In this document: in pieces, positions 1 to 7,531 of the stretch | How the letters are laid out: every line of letters starts with the position of its first letter | Position numbering within the stretch: position 1 is the stretch's first letter | Source of the DNA: Sphingobium cyanobacteriorum | Lineage (GTDB): Bacteria; Pseudomonadota; Alphaproteobacteria; Sphingomonadales; Sphingomonadaceae | NCBI RefSeq assembly: GCF_030580935.1 | Contig: NZ_JAUQOM010000003.1 | Span: 62,001 to 126,000, forward strand | Length of the DNA stretch: 64,000 nucleotides | Direction: 5' to 3' | Position numbers and translations under genes: made by a program | Notes under the pieces: generated by a model | What the model was told of the DNA's origin: nothing | What the model saw: the letters and a program-made list of their open reading frames with translations, nothing else | The model's database searches: none

Positions 1-1442
1 TCGCTGTCGCGGCGGGCACGAGAAAGTACGAGCTGGCCGGATGTCGTTGCCATAATAGTCTCGAAATCGCGCCTATCCGCCTGGTTGATCGGAAGTGGAT
101 CGAGCACATGGGTTGGGATGATGTGATCGGGGATCAAGCGGTCTTCAGAAATGCCACGCGGCCAACGCGAGGAATTCAGGCCAATTAGCCGGACAAACCG
201 GCGCGGTGAGGCGGCAAGGGCACTTGCTGGCATCCACGCAACCGAGACGCAGGAGTCGAGGCCGTCATCCTGCTTCAGGTTTTCCAGCGAAGTGTCAATC
301 GATGCGGCCGGGCCGGCCATGAGTGCCTTGCGCCAAATCGCGAGCGCGCGGCCTGAAAGAAAGGCCGGGCCGATTTCATCGGCAGCGTCGGCTCCTTTCG
401 CGAGCAGTTCGATCGCGAACTTCAGAGCAGGTGAATGGTCGCTTCCATCCGGCCAATCTTCGGCTGCGAGACCCGACAACAGCCGGTTCCACGCAGCGGA
501 CGTCGCCATTGGCGCATCAGTCGGCAAGACGCGCAGCCAACCTTCGGGCAGGGCTGAGAACGCGGCCCCATCAGAACAGAGTGCGGCGAGGCGCCGTATA
601 CGGGTCTGCGAAAGGCCGCGAACGAGAATGTCGGCCAATGCCGCAGCGGCCTGACCATCGCGGGTCGTGACTGTCGGAACGCCATGGACAAAGTGCAGGT
701 CGATGTTCGCATCAGACCGCAGCGCCAGGAAATGATCGTCATATTCAGCAGTCGAAGCCGCTGCGATTGCGATTTCGTGCGGGGCGACATCGCCGGATGC
801 CAGAAGGGATCGTACCCAGCGCAACGCCTCGATAGCCTCGTGGAGACCCGAGGCGGCGCTTGCGACTCTGACCTCGGGATGCTGGGCCGGAACTTCAACT
901 ACCTTTATCGCGGATCCCACCAACCAGGCCGGAATCCGGCGCGGCCCGGCACTCCACGTCACGGGAATCTCGGTCGCGAGCTCGATCAGCAATGGGCGCC
1001 AGCACGGCGATAGCTCGGTCAATCCCTCAACGGTCAGGGCGCCGAGCACCTTCTGAGAATGATGAATCCGGCTCCGCGCGCAGGCGACGATATCCATTGG
1101 CCTTAGCATTCCCGCGGGAAGTTCGGCCAAAACAGCAGCTTCGAGGTGGGCCAGCGCCTCTAGCCTGGGATGGTCTCCTGCGCGTGCGGAAAGGTCGATC
1201 CCAGCCCGCCAAACCTTGTGAAGAGTATCGGCCGCAGCGTTGACCATACCGGGGAGTGACTTGATGTTTTCCAACTCACCGAGCGGCGTATTGGGAAGCA
1301 CTGACTGCAACGTCGAACGAAGCGTTTCGTCGTCAATTGGCTTGATGAAGCCTCCGGCCAACCGCACAGCTGCCTGCTCGAAGGACATGATCTGGGTGCC
1401 ATGATGCCGATCGCGTGCAGCGTGCAGACGCTCGCAGCGCAT
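1..1442 (-). CDS. AddB/RecC-like inactivated helicase, probable PD-(D/E)XK nuclease (5' part; runs off the left edge)
   Basis: A continuous leftward reading frame runs from an ATG at 1442 (GGAAG seven bases upstream) to base 1 without a stop, so about 480 residues are visible and the C-terminus is outside the window. Near the left edge the frame shows GLNSSRWPRG, an acidic EDRL segment and LVLSRARRDS. These match the end of the inactive superfamily I helicase region of AddB-type exonuclease subunits, where a 'GL..g.wP' strand is followed by 'lSraRrd'. The family normally ends in a RecB-like PD-(D/E)XK nuclease of the end-processing or defence type; that part is not visible. It is divergent from the operon starting at 1750, so the two may share a control region. 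The family call is by eye; the frame itself is clear. It is not the housekeeping addB by any context seen here. Confidence 0.75.
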   Translation of the reverse strand, partial: MRCERLHAARDRHHGTQIMSFEQAAVRLAGGFIKPIDDETLRSTLQSVLPNTPLGELENIKSLPGMVNAAADTLHKVWRAGIDLSARAGDHPRLEALAHLEAAVLAELPAGMLRPMDIVACARSRIHHSQKVLGALTVEGLTELSPCWRPLLIELATEIPVTWSAGPRRIPAWLVGSAIKVVEVPAQHPEVRVASAASGLHEAIEALRWVRSLLASGDVAPHEIAIAAASTAEYDDHFLALRSDANIDLHFVHGVPTVTTRDGQAAAALADILVRGLSQTRIRRLAALCSDGAAFSALPEGWLRVLPTDAPMATSAAWNRLLSGLAAEDWPDGSDHSPALKFAIELLAKGADAADEIGPAFLSGRALAIWRKALMAGPAASIDTSLENLKQDDGLDSCVSVAWMPASALAASPRRFVRLIGLNSSRWPRGISEDRLIPDHIIPTHVLDPLPINQADRRDFETIMATTSGQLVLSRARRDS

Positions 1443-1749
1443 GGCATGTCTTCCGTGGCACACGATAGTTGAGCGCGATGCGGCAGTCACAATCCATTTC
1501 CCTCTTGCAAGGAGTCAGCAGCCTGCACGATCTGTTGACGCCCACTTGGCGAAAAGAATCATGAAGCTAGTGACTATTCGCAGCCCCCGTCGAGCTCAGT
1601 CTATACAAGCGTTTTGATGATCGGATGCAAGACATCGCGGTCACCTTATGATCTACTCCACGCTTGCTGCGACCGGTTCTGTCGTAGAAGGTGTAGAGCA
1701 AGGTCTTTGCAGCAGTTTCAGATTCGACCGAGGGGCGGCGGAGATATTC
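1443..1749. other. Intergenic control region between divergent genes
   Basis: About 300 bases separate the AddB-like gene from the 12-gene operon on the other strand. I see no convincing ORF, tRNA or terminator. An in-frame stop for the leftward frame lies at 1515-1517. The stretch is a bit more A/T-rich than the genes around it and must contain promoters in both directions, but no promoter could be assigned with confidence. Confidence 0.5.
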
Positions 1750-2433
1750 ATGGGATTGTTTAACCGAGTCTTTGCCGGTCAACGGATCGACGAGTGGGCG
1801 TCCAATTACGCCCTTGTCGCTGCGAGAACGCTAAATCAAGTTGCGGCCGACCTAATCGTGTCTGCCGAAGAAGAGATCGCCAAGGTCAGTCTGAAGGACG
1901 GGCTGTTCAACCAAGCGACCTTCATCCAGGAGCGTATTGCGCCAATGGTGCGGTCGGTGGCGGAACCCGTCGCCATCGAGATCCTCGACGAGGCGAACAC
2001 GGCTCTCCTTGAACTGGTTGAGGAGCAGGCCGTTTGGGTGCGGGGGCCAGAGCACGAGGAGGAACCGGAAGGTGCCTTCGAGGGGGCAAGGGATGTCGCG
2101 GCGGCCGCGGTTCCGTTGGCCGCGGGGGTGGCTACCGCTGCTGCCCTTCCATTCGCAGCCGTGACGACCACAACGGCGTGGCTCGGGTTGGTGACCACCA
2201 CAGCAATAAGTTGGCCGGTGGTGCTGGGTGGCGGTGCCCTTGCCGGATTGGGTCTTGCTACCGGCGTTTTCAACACAGCTAAGATACGCGATCGCACGTT
2301 AGTCCGTCTGCGAAAGCGGGTGCGAGGGTTCATCGTCGCCTCGCTGATCGACGGAAGCGAACAGTCTCCTGCAATCCTGCAGCAACTCGCGACCGAATTT
2401 AACCGAGCCGCCAAGCGAGCGAAGTCCCTATGA
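1750..2433 (+). CDS. Hypothetical membrane-inserting protein, first gene of the Hsp70/AAA+ operon
   Basis: Not recognised as a named family. About 227 residues from an ATG at 1750 preceded by GGCGGAG; an upstream in-frame ATG at 1648 has no ribosome site, so the shorter start is preferred. The first 115 residues are soluble and helical. A long Ala/Gly/Val/Thr-rich hydrophobic stretch follows (about residues 115-180), enough for two membrane passes, then a basic segment (KIRDRTLVRLRKRVRG) and a charged tail. It overlaps the next gene by four bases (ATGA), so the two are probably co-translated. The layout resembles small membrane effectors or channels, but that is inference from hydropathy only. 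Confidence 0.7.
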   Translation: MGLFNRVFAGQRIDEWASNYALVAARTLNQVAADLIVSAEEEIAKVSLKDGLFNQATFIQERIAPMVRSVAEPVAIEILDEANTALLELVEEQAVWVRGPEHEEEPEGAFEGARDVAAAAVPLAAGVATAAALPFAAVTTTTAWLGLVTTTAISWPVVLGGGALAGLGLATGVFNTAKIRDRTLVRLRKRVRGFIVASLIDGSEQSPAILQQLATEFNRAAKRAKSL

Positions 2434-3446
2434 TCGGCTCGCTTGCCAACACGCTGCTGCGCGAGATCCCCGGTCACCTTCTGGCCGGTGTTGCCTCGGG
2501 CGAATACCGCGTCTCCGGCTCCATCATCCAGTCCGTCACCTCGGGAAGGATCGTCGGGCATTTGCAAGAGACCTCGGCGCTCTCTTCGTTGCTGAGCTCC
2601 GGCCCCCTGGCGTTGCCCCAGTTGGCGTTCGAGGCTGTGAGCGTCGTCCAGAACGAACAGATCAAGGCTGCGATCGCGGTGGTTCAGTCGCTGCAGGTCG
2701 CCAACCTTGCATTGAGCGGCATATCGATTGGGGTGTCGATTGCGGGAACCGCCCTGCTTGCTCGTCGGATCGCACGCGTTGAGCAGAAGGTCGATGCCAT
2801 CCTTCCCGGTCTAGCAGCAATTGCACGAGGGATTGAGGGTTTGCGAACCGAGCGAATTGCGGAAGATTTCACGCGGCTTCGCACTCTGGCCGACCAGGTC
2901 GAGGAAGCGTGGCTACCATCTGCCACCAACACCGAATGGATGGCTATTGCCCGTGATTCCCACTTTCTCGCAGACAGCTTCGAACGCCGTGCCCGTGACC
3001 TTGGCGATGCCGGTGATCGTCTTTGTGGCGAACCCTTCGCGGATGCATACGCATTGGCCTCGGGACTTCGCATCACCGCGAGGTTGGCCGCCGGCCAGGA
3101 TGACATGGCGCGTCAGGCTGCGACGGCTCGTACCCATACGCTTCTTGCACTTGGCGAGCCCGTGCGGCTCGCCCGGTTAGCCCTCGCCGCTGAGCCAGAG
3201 GCTGACCTGGCGGCTACGCCGCAGTGGCAAGAGCGAATGGATCGGCGAACCGAAGACTTTCGCACGATCGTCAAATCAGTGCGCGAACGCGAACTCGCCG
3301 CGGCCGCCAGCGTGGAGACGCTGGAAGAATTGGCAAGGCAGGAGATCTCCGGACGCGACTGGCTGGAAGCGTCGCGATCCGAGGACAGCAGTCCTCTGCT
3401 GTTCCTGCCGGTAGGGCCCTTCGAACTGCAGGGGGAAACACAGTGA
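2430..3446 (+). CDS. Hypothetical protein with central membrane helix
   Basis: A 338-residue protein of unknown function. A weakly hydrophobic N-terminal half leads to a strong membrane-type segment at about residues 88-110 (LALSGISIGVSIAGTALL), directly followed by a helical, heptad-like region (RRIARVEQKVDAILPGLAAI) and a long charged helical C-terminal domain. That pattern, one helix then a coiled coil then a cytosolic helical bundle, recurs in proteins next to WYL regulators, but I cannot name the family. Start ATG overlaps the stop of the previous gene; its own stop overlaps the GTG start of the WYL gene. With gene 1750-2433 it makes a translationally coupled membrane pair. Confidence 0.75.
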   Translation: MIGSLANTLLREIPGHLLAGVASGEYRVSGSIIQSVTSGRIVGHLQETSALSSLLSSGPLALPQLAFEAVSVVQNEQIKAAIAVVQSLQVANLALSGISIGVSIAGTALLARRIARVEQKVDAILPGLAAIARGIEGLRTERIAEDFTRLRTLADQVEEAWLPSATNTEWMAIARDSHFLADSFERRARDLGDAGDRLCGEPFADAYALASGLRITARLAAGQDDMARQAATARTHTLLALGEPVRLARLALAAEPEADLAATPQWQERMDRRTEDFRTIVKSVRERELAAAASVETLEELARQEISGRDWLEASRSEDSSPLLFLPVGPFELQGETQ

Positions 3447-4459
3447 CCCCGAGGATGGCCAAGCTCGATCGCACGCTGAAGCTCGTTCATATGCTGTGCG
3501 ACAGCGGGGAAGGCCTGACCCTGGACGAGATGGCTGCCGGGCTTGGGGTTACCAGGCGAACCGCCGAGCGCTTGCGCGACGTGATCGCGCTTCATTTCGA
3601 TGTCGTCGAGGACAGCGATGGACGAACCAAACGGTTTCGCATTCGAGACGCGCTGAGGCGGGTGTACACGCGTCCCACGGCTGCCGAGATCGCGGCACTC
3701 CAGGCTGAAGCCGACGCTCGCAATCGCGAGATGGCACCTCAGGCAGCACTGCTCTCCAGCCTGCTCGACAAGACAAAAGCTGCATTGGATGATCGCGAGA
3801 AGCGAAGGGTCGATCCGGACCTGGAAGCCTTGGTCCGCCTTCAGCGCAGCAGGGTTCCCGCCGGGCCGGCCGTCGTCGCCGACCCGGAAAATCTGGCCGC
3901 TATCCAGGGCGCCATCATGGCAGGGCAATGTGTGGAATTCGATTATCGCGCTGACGGGGCTGATATCTCACGATGGCGCCGCGTGATACCCTTTGGCCTT
4001 GTGCATGGTCCGATCACATACTTGATCGGCAAAATGCCCGATCGAGATGCCGACCCTGTGCCCTTCCGTCTGGATCGGATGAAAAACGTGCGTGCGGCCA
4101 ACACGTCGGGACTGCCTCCAGAAGACTGGGACCTCGACCGGTGGCTGTCACAGAGCTTTGGCATCTGGCGGGAGGAAGATCACGCAGTCGTGTTGCGCGT
4201 ACTCCCATCCTCCGTCGAACGCGCAAGGCAATGGCGCTTCCATCCCGCTCAGGAGCTGGAAGAAATGGCTGACGGCCTAATCGTAAGGTTCAGGGCTGGC
4301 GGTCTCCGAGAAATTGCCGAGCATCTTTTTACATGGGGCGGGGAGGTTGTGATCGAAGGCCCCGACGCGCTCCAAGCGGTTATGCGGGAGCGACTGGAGG
4401 CGGCCAGCGCATGCCTACGACCGCTTTTGACGCAGCGCGACGTTAGGGCAGAAACATGA
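3443..4459 (+). CDS. WYL-domain regulator with N-terminal winged helix
   Basis: 338 residues from a GTG at 3443 overlapping the previous stop (GTGA), with GGGGGA six bases upstream; an ATG four codons later is the alternative. Residues about 8-75 form a winged helix-turn-helix (LTLDEMAAGLGVTRRTAERL). The WYL region lies at about residues 155-225 (VEFDYRADG, then RVIPFGLVHGPITYLIG), with the W replaced by T in the W-Y-L triad, and is followed by a C-terminal extension typical of these regulators (WCX-like). WYL proteins bind DNA through the HTH and sense nucleic-acid-type ligands through the WYL pocket; many control defence loci. Lying third in the run, it is the likely regulator of the whole operon. 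Confidence 0.9.
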   Translation: MTPRMAKLDRTLKLVHMLCDSGEGLTLDEMAAGLGVTRRTAERLRDVIALHFDVVEDSDGRTKRFRIRDALRRVYTRPTAAEIAALQAEADARNREMAPQAALLSSLLDKTKAALDDREKRRVDPDLEALVRLQRSRVPAGPAVVADPENLAAIQGAIMAGQCVEFDYRADGADISRWRRVIPFGLVHGPITYLIGKMPDRDADPVPFRLDRMKNVRAANTSGLPPEDWDLDRWLSQSFGIWREEDHAVVLRVLPSSVERARQWRFHPAQELEEMADGLIVRFRAGGLREIAEHLFTWGGEVVIEGPDALQAVMRERLEAASACLRPLLTQRDVRAET

Positions 4460-5103
4460 GAAAACCCGATTCTGTTGCTGCGCTCGCTGATTTCGGCCGC
4501 GTTCGGTTGTCGAAGTCGTTCTTCATGCGCGATTTCCTGTTCTCCGACATTGCAGCGGTACATGGCCTGAGCAACGTGCCCGACGACCCTGATCTGGCGA
4601 TCGCTGCAGGAACCAGGCTTTGCGAGGAACTGCTCGAGCCTTTGCAGGATAGGTTCGGTCGCATCGCCGTCCGCTCCGCGTTTCGCTCGTGCGAAGTGAA
4701 CGGGCTGGGCAACGAGATGCAAGCGGCGGGGAAGAGCGGGTACAATTGTGCTTCGAACGAAGCCAATTTCGGCGGGCATATTTGGGATCGACGCGATGCC
4801 AAAGGCCGGATGGGGGCCACGGCCTGCGTCGTGATCCCGGCATTCTGGGACGCATTCCAGGCAGAGGGGGATTGGCGAAAGCTTGCCTGGTGGATCCACG
4901 ATCACCTGCCCTATTCGAGTCTCTATTTCTTCCCGAAATTCTGGGCCGTGAACATTGCTTGGTGCGAGGAGCCGGAACGACGAATCGACAGCTATACCTA
5001 TCCGAAGGGCTGTTTGACCAAGGTAGGCATGCCGAACAATTCCGGATCACACGAGCAGGATTGGGCTGGCATCGAGGGAGCAATGGTCCGCGGGCTTGCC
5101 TGA
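4456..5103 (+). CDS. Hypothetical protein, weak resemblance to the M15 peptidase fold
   Basis: 215 residues; ATG overlaps the WYL stop. Not firmly recognised. Residues 60-85 (LEPLQDRFGRIAVRSAFRS, then VN) look like the N-terminal part of M15-type D-Ala-D-Ala peptidase folds ('Lepl...fg..i.SgyRs..vN'), and a later GGHIWD followed by GATACVV loosely recalls the 'H..G.A.D' metal site. The second metal site is not obvious, so activity cannot be claimed. The C-terminal part is rich in aromatic residues (WWIHDHLPYSSLYFFP). There is no signal peptide, so a cell-wall job is unlikely. Tight coupling to the WYL gene suggests a role in the same system, perhaps as a ligand-binding or sensor component (inference). 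Confidence 0.6.
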   Translation: MRKPDSVAALADFGRVRLSKSFFMRDFLFSDIAAVHGLSNVPDDPDLAIAAGTRLCEELLEPLQDRFGRIAVRSAFRSCEVNGLGNEMQAAGKSGYNCASNEANFGGHIWDRRDAKGRMGATACVVIPAFWDAFQAEGDWRKLAWWIHDHLPYSSLYFFPKFWAVNIAWCEEPERRIDSYTYPKGCLTKVGMPNNSGSHEQDWAGIEGAMVRGLA

Positions 5104-5151
5104 ATGGGCATCGGGCATTCGCGCTGCATATCATTAGAAAGTAGGGGGACT

Positions 5152-6378
5152 ATGAAGCATTCGCGCCTTCGGGCATTCGCCGTCATCGTATCGAGCGCGC
5201 TGACTCTGCCGTCCATCGCCTATGCCCAGGACAAGGATGCGTTTCGCAATCAGGCCAAGGCCTCAACCGCCCAGCTTCAGGGCCAGGGCGAGCCCAGAGA
5301 TCGGTGTTCGATGGGAGCCTTTGTCGGGGAAGGCGGTCTCGTGACGCGCACTTTCTCGGGCTCTGCTCTCAAACCGGGAGACCATCTCATCTCAATCAAT
5401 CGTGTGGACGTATCTGGCAAGCGGGCCGAAGACATCATTGCAGTCTTGCGCGGGACTGGCCCGACGGCAGTGATCCCGGTGCGCGTCGAGCGGGGTGGGC
5501 AGCCCATGGATGTGGATGTGAGCTGCTCGAACGCTCGCCCCGCCACGGAAGCTTTGATGAGCGGCCTCAACCTTGCTGCCAATGGCAAGTTCGACGAATG
5601 CGTCTCCGCCTTTGGGCAACGCGATGATCTCGGGACCTATGGCGCCACGATCAAGGTCCAGTGCGCCGCCCTCTCACGCAATCCCGGGCGGTATAATCTT
5701 GCGCAATTTACCTTCGAGGCCATGCAGTCGCTGGTCGAAGATGCGCGGTGGGCGCCGTCGATGCGATCCGACGTCATCCGGCGACTGCGCGCGAGCGAGA
5801 GCCTCATTACCCAGGGGCTGGGAATTGCACGTTTTCAGGAGCTGGTCGCTGTGACACGGTCTTGGCCTGGGGGCGAGCGCATGTTCGAGGCATCGGCCCC
5901 TGATTGGGCCTTGTTTCGACGCAATTCCGAGGCTTCGCTTCGCGCGAGGCTGATCGATCCGGATTCTGCGCGGATCGAGTGGCCCTATGGCTTTACCTAT
6001 GGGACCTGGAAGCCGATCCTGTCGAAGCGTGTCGAAGGTTACTGGACCTGCGGCTCGATCAATGCTCGCAATCGCATGGGAGGCTATACCGGCAGCACGT
6101 CGTTTGTGGTCGTCCTTGACGCTAACGGTTTTGTCCAGTTCGTGGACATGGGCGAAGCGCGGGACTTCGACTTTGTCACGAGCCAGTGCAATGGTTCCGT
6201 CAAGTATCTGCCTCCGCCGCAGCGCGAGCTTGCCGGAGCAGGGGTATCCCAGCCTGCGCAAGCGGCGTCAATCGCCGACGAGTTGAGAAAGCTGGTCGAT
6301 CTCAAGAATAGCGGTGCCCTGAGCGAAGCGGAATTTCAGGCTGCCAAACAGCGACTGCTTGGCACCTCAGGGCAGTAG
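5152..6378 (+). CDS. Exported PDZ-domain protein with C-terminal SHOCT motif
   Basis: 408 residues from the ATG at 5152, which has GGGGG just upstream; an ATG at 5104 lacks a site. The first 24 residues are a clear Sec signal peptide (basic start, hydrophobic core, cleavage after SIAYA). A PDZ-like segment follows at about residues 48-120 (LKPGDHLISINRVDVSGKRAEDI), then a helical middle region and a beta-rich part with two cysteines. The last 30 residues (IADELRKLVDLKNSGALSEAEF) are a SHOCT motif, a short helical oligomerisation tag. It is probably periplasmic. It is the only exported soluble product of the operon and would place part of the system outside the inner membrane. Confidence 0.8.
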   Translation: MKHSRLRAFAVIVSSALTLPSIAYAQDKDAFRNQAKASTAQLQGQGEPRDRCSMGAFVGEGGLVTRTFSGSALKPGDHLISINRVDVSGKRAEDIIAVLRGTGPTAVIPVRVERGGQPMDVDVSCSNARPATEALMSGLNLAANGKFDECVSAFGQRDDLGTYGATIKVQCAALSRNPGRYNLAQFTFEAMQSLVEDARWAPSMRSDVIRRLRASESLITQGLGIARFQELVAVTRSWPGGERMFEASAPDWALFRRNSEASLRARLIDPDSARIEWPYGFTYGTWKPILSKRVEGYWTCGSINARNRMGGYTGSTSFVVVLDANGFVQFVDMGEARDFDFVTSQCNGSVKYLPPPQRELAGAGVSQPAQAASIADELRKLVDLKNSGALSEAEFQAAKQRLLGTSGQ

Positions 6379-6384
6379 TAGACC

Positions 6385-7044
6385 ATGACGGTTCCAAGCC
6401 AGCTTATCACCGCCGTCGATATGGCGATCGCGAGCGGAATTGATCCAAAGCGTTTTCGCGCGGCCCTCCGCGCTGCTGGCTTGGGTTGGCATCCGCACAA
6501 TGGCCGTTGGGAGGTCCTGCGCGGGAGTAGTCAGCATAAGGACATGGAAATGGTCATGGCCCGGCTTGGCGGAGGGGGCTTCAACCTGCGGTCGGCCATG
6601 AAGCCTGCACGCGCCGATCCGAGGGCTTCGGGACGCGACGAGCACTATATTCTCGATCTCTGCGACGAGTTTCTCGAATTGAAGGCCGTCCGCCAGCATT
6701 GCTTTCCGTTTCTGACCGGAGATCCCGATCGGCGCGGGTGCCGGAAGCCTTTGCCTGTCGATGGTTTTTATCCGGGTCTCAACCTTGTCGTGGAATATCA
6801 TGAGCGCCAGCATCGCGAACGCGTCGGATTTTTTGATGACAAGCCGACGGTTTCCGTAGTGCCCCGCGGAGAGCAACGCAGGCGATATGACGAGCGCCGC
6901 CGCGATTTGTTGCCGAAGCACGGCTACGCGTTCGTCATTCTCGAGGTGGATGAATTTGCCCATGACAGGGCCAAGCGTCTCCTGAGAACGTCTGAGGACC
7001 AGGCCGTTGTCGCTCGGCGGCTGGGGATATTTCGCGCGCCGTAA
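6385..7044 (+). CDS. Restriction-endonuclease-fold protein (DUF559/Vsr-like)
   Basis: 219 residues starting six bases after the previous stop. The C-terminal half has the order expected of a DUF559/Vsr-like PD-(D/E)XK nuclease: an early acidic helix (DEHYILDLCDEFLEL), LPVDGFYPGLNLVVEYHERQH giving D and E-x-x-x-x-Q-H, a phenylalanine-aspartate turn, RGEQRRRYDERRRDLLPKHGY, and a final strand FVILEVDEF. The N-terminal 80 residues may bind DNA or a partner. No signal peptide. As the only nuclease-like protein early in the operon it is a natural effector candidate. The fold assignment is by pattern; the exact family and activity are unproven. Confidence 0.6.
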   Translation: MTVPSQLITAVDMAIASGIDPKRFRAALRAAGLGWHPHNGRWEVLRGSSQHKDMEMVMARLGGGGFNLRSAMKPARADPRASGRDEHYILDLCDEFLELKAVRQHCFPFLTGDPDRRGCRKPLPVDGFYPGLNLVVEYHERQHRERVGFFDDKPTVSVVPRGEQRRRYDERRRDLLPKHGYAFVILEVDEFAHDRAKRLLRTSEDQAVVARRLGIFRAP

Positions 7045-7156
7045 ACTGCCCTACTGCGACGCTTCTGGACGATCACCAGATTGTTAGCCTAAACGGCACG
7101 GGAATAACAGAAAAATAATGCGAATTGATGCTACATGTCGGCTTTAAGAGGTCCTG

Positions 7157-7531
7157 ATGAGTGGTTCTATGGAAGATGACTTTTCTGGTTACGAGCAGTC
7201 GGTGATCGACATGGCAGTCGAGGGTTGGCGATTTTCGCGGCTGTTTTCTCGGGTCATCTCCAAGTTGGATGCGGGCGAAGCCAATCGGTATGTCAATCAG
7301 CTGCGGTATTTTCAAAAGCGCATCGAAGAGAATCTGGAGCGCCTGGATATGAAGCTTGTAAACGTGGAAGGTCAGGTCTTCGATCAGGGGATGGCCGCGA
7401 CCGCTTTGAATATTGCTGACTTCGATGCGGAAGATAAGTTGATCATAAGTCAGATGATTGAGCCCATTATCATGGGTCCGGAAGGTTTGAAGCGCCAGGG
7501 AACCGTGATGGTCGGCAAGGTGAATCTGTGA
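7157..7531 (+). CDS. GrpE-like nucleotide exchange factor for the adjacent Hsp70
   Basis: 124 residues after a 112-base gap, with GAGGT before the ATG. The N-terminal 60 residues are helical (long helix ending RIEENLERLD). The rest follows the pattern of the GrpE beta domain: VNVEGQVFDQGMAATALN, an acidic turn, then IEPIIMGPEGLKRQGTVMVGKV, comparable to 'G..fDp..heAv ... vlrpg.v.V' in GrpE. It is shorter than GrpE (about 200) because the long N-terminal helix is reduced. Its stop overlaps the Hsp70 start by four bases, which supports a physical partnership. GrpE proteins release ADP from Hsp70. The assignment is inference from pattern plus context. Confidence 0.6.
   Translation: MSGSMEDDFSGYEQSVIDMAVEGWRFSRLFSRVISKLDAGEANRYVNQLRYFQKRIEENLERLDMKLVNVEGQVFDQGMAATALNIADFDAEDKLIISQMIEPIIMGPEGLKRQGTVMVGKVNL

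Noticed and set aside
151..1243. Rightward ORFs of 80-170 codons at the left edge
   Set aside because: They lie opposite the continuous leftward AddB-like frame, have arginine/serine/alanine-rich translations typical of antisense frames and no family resemblance.
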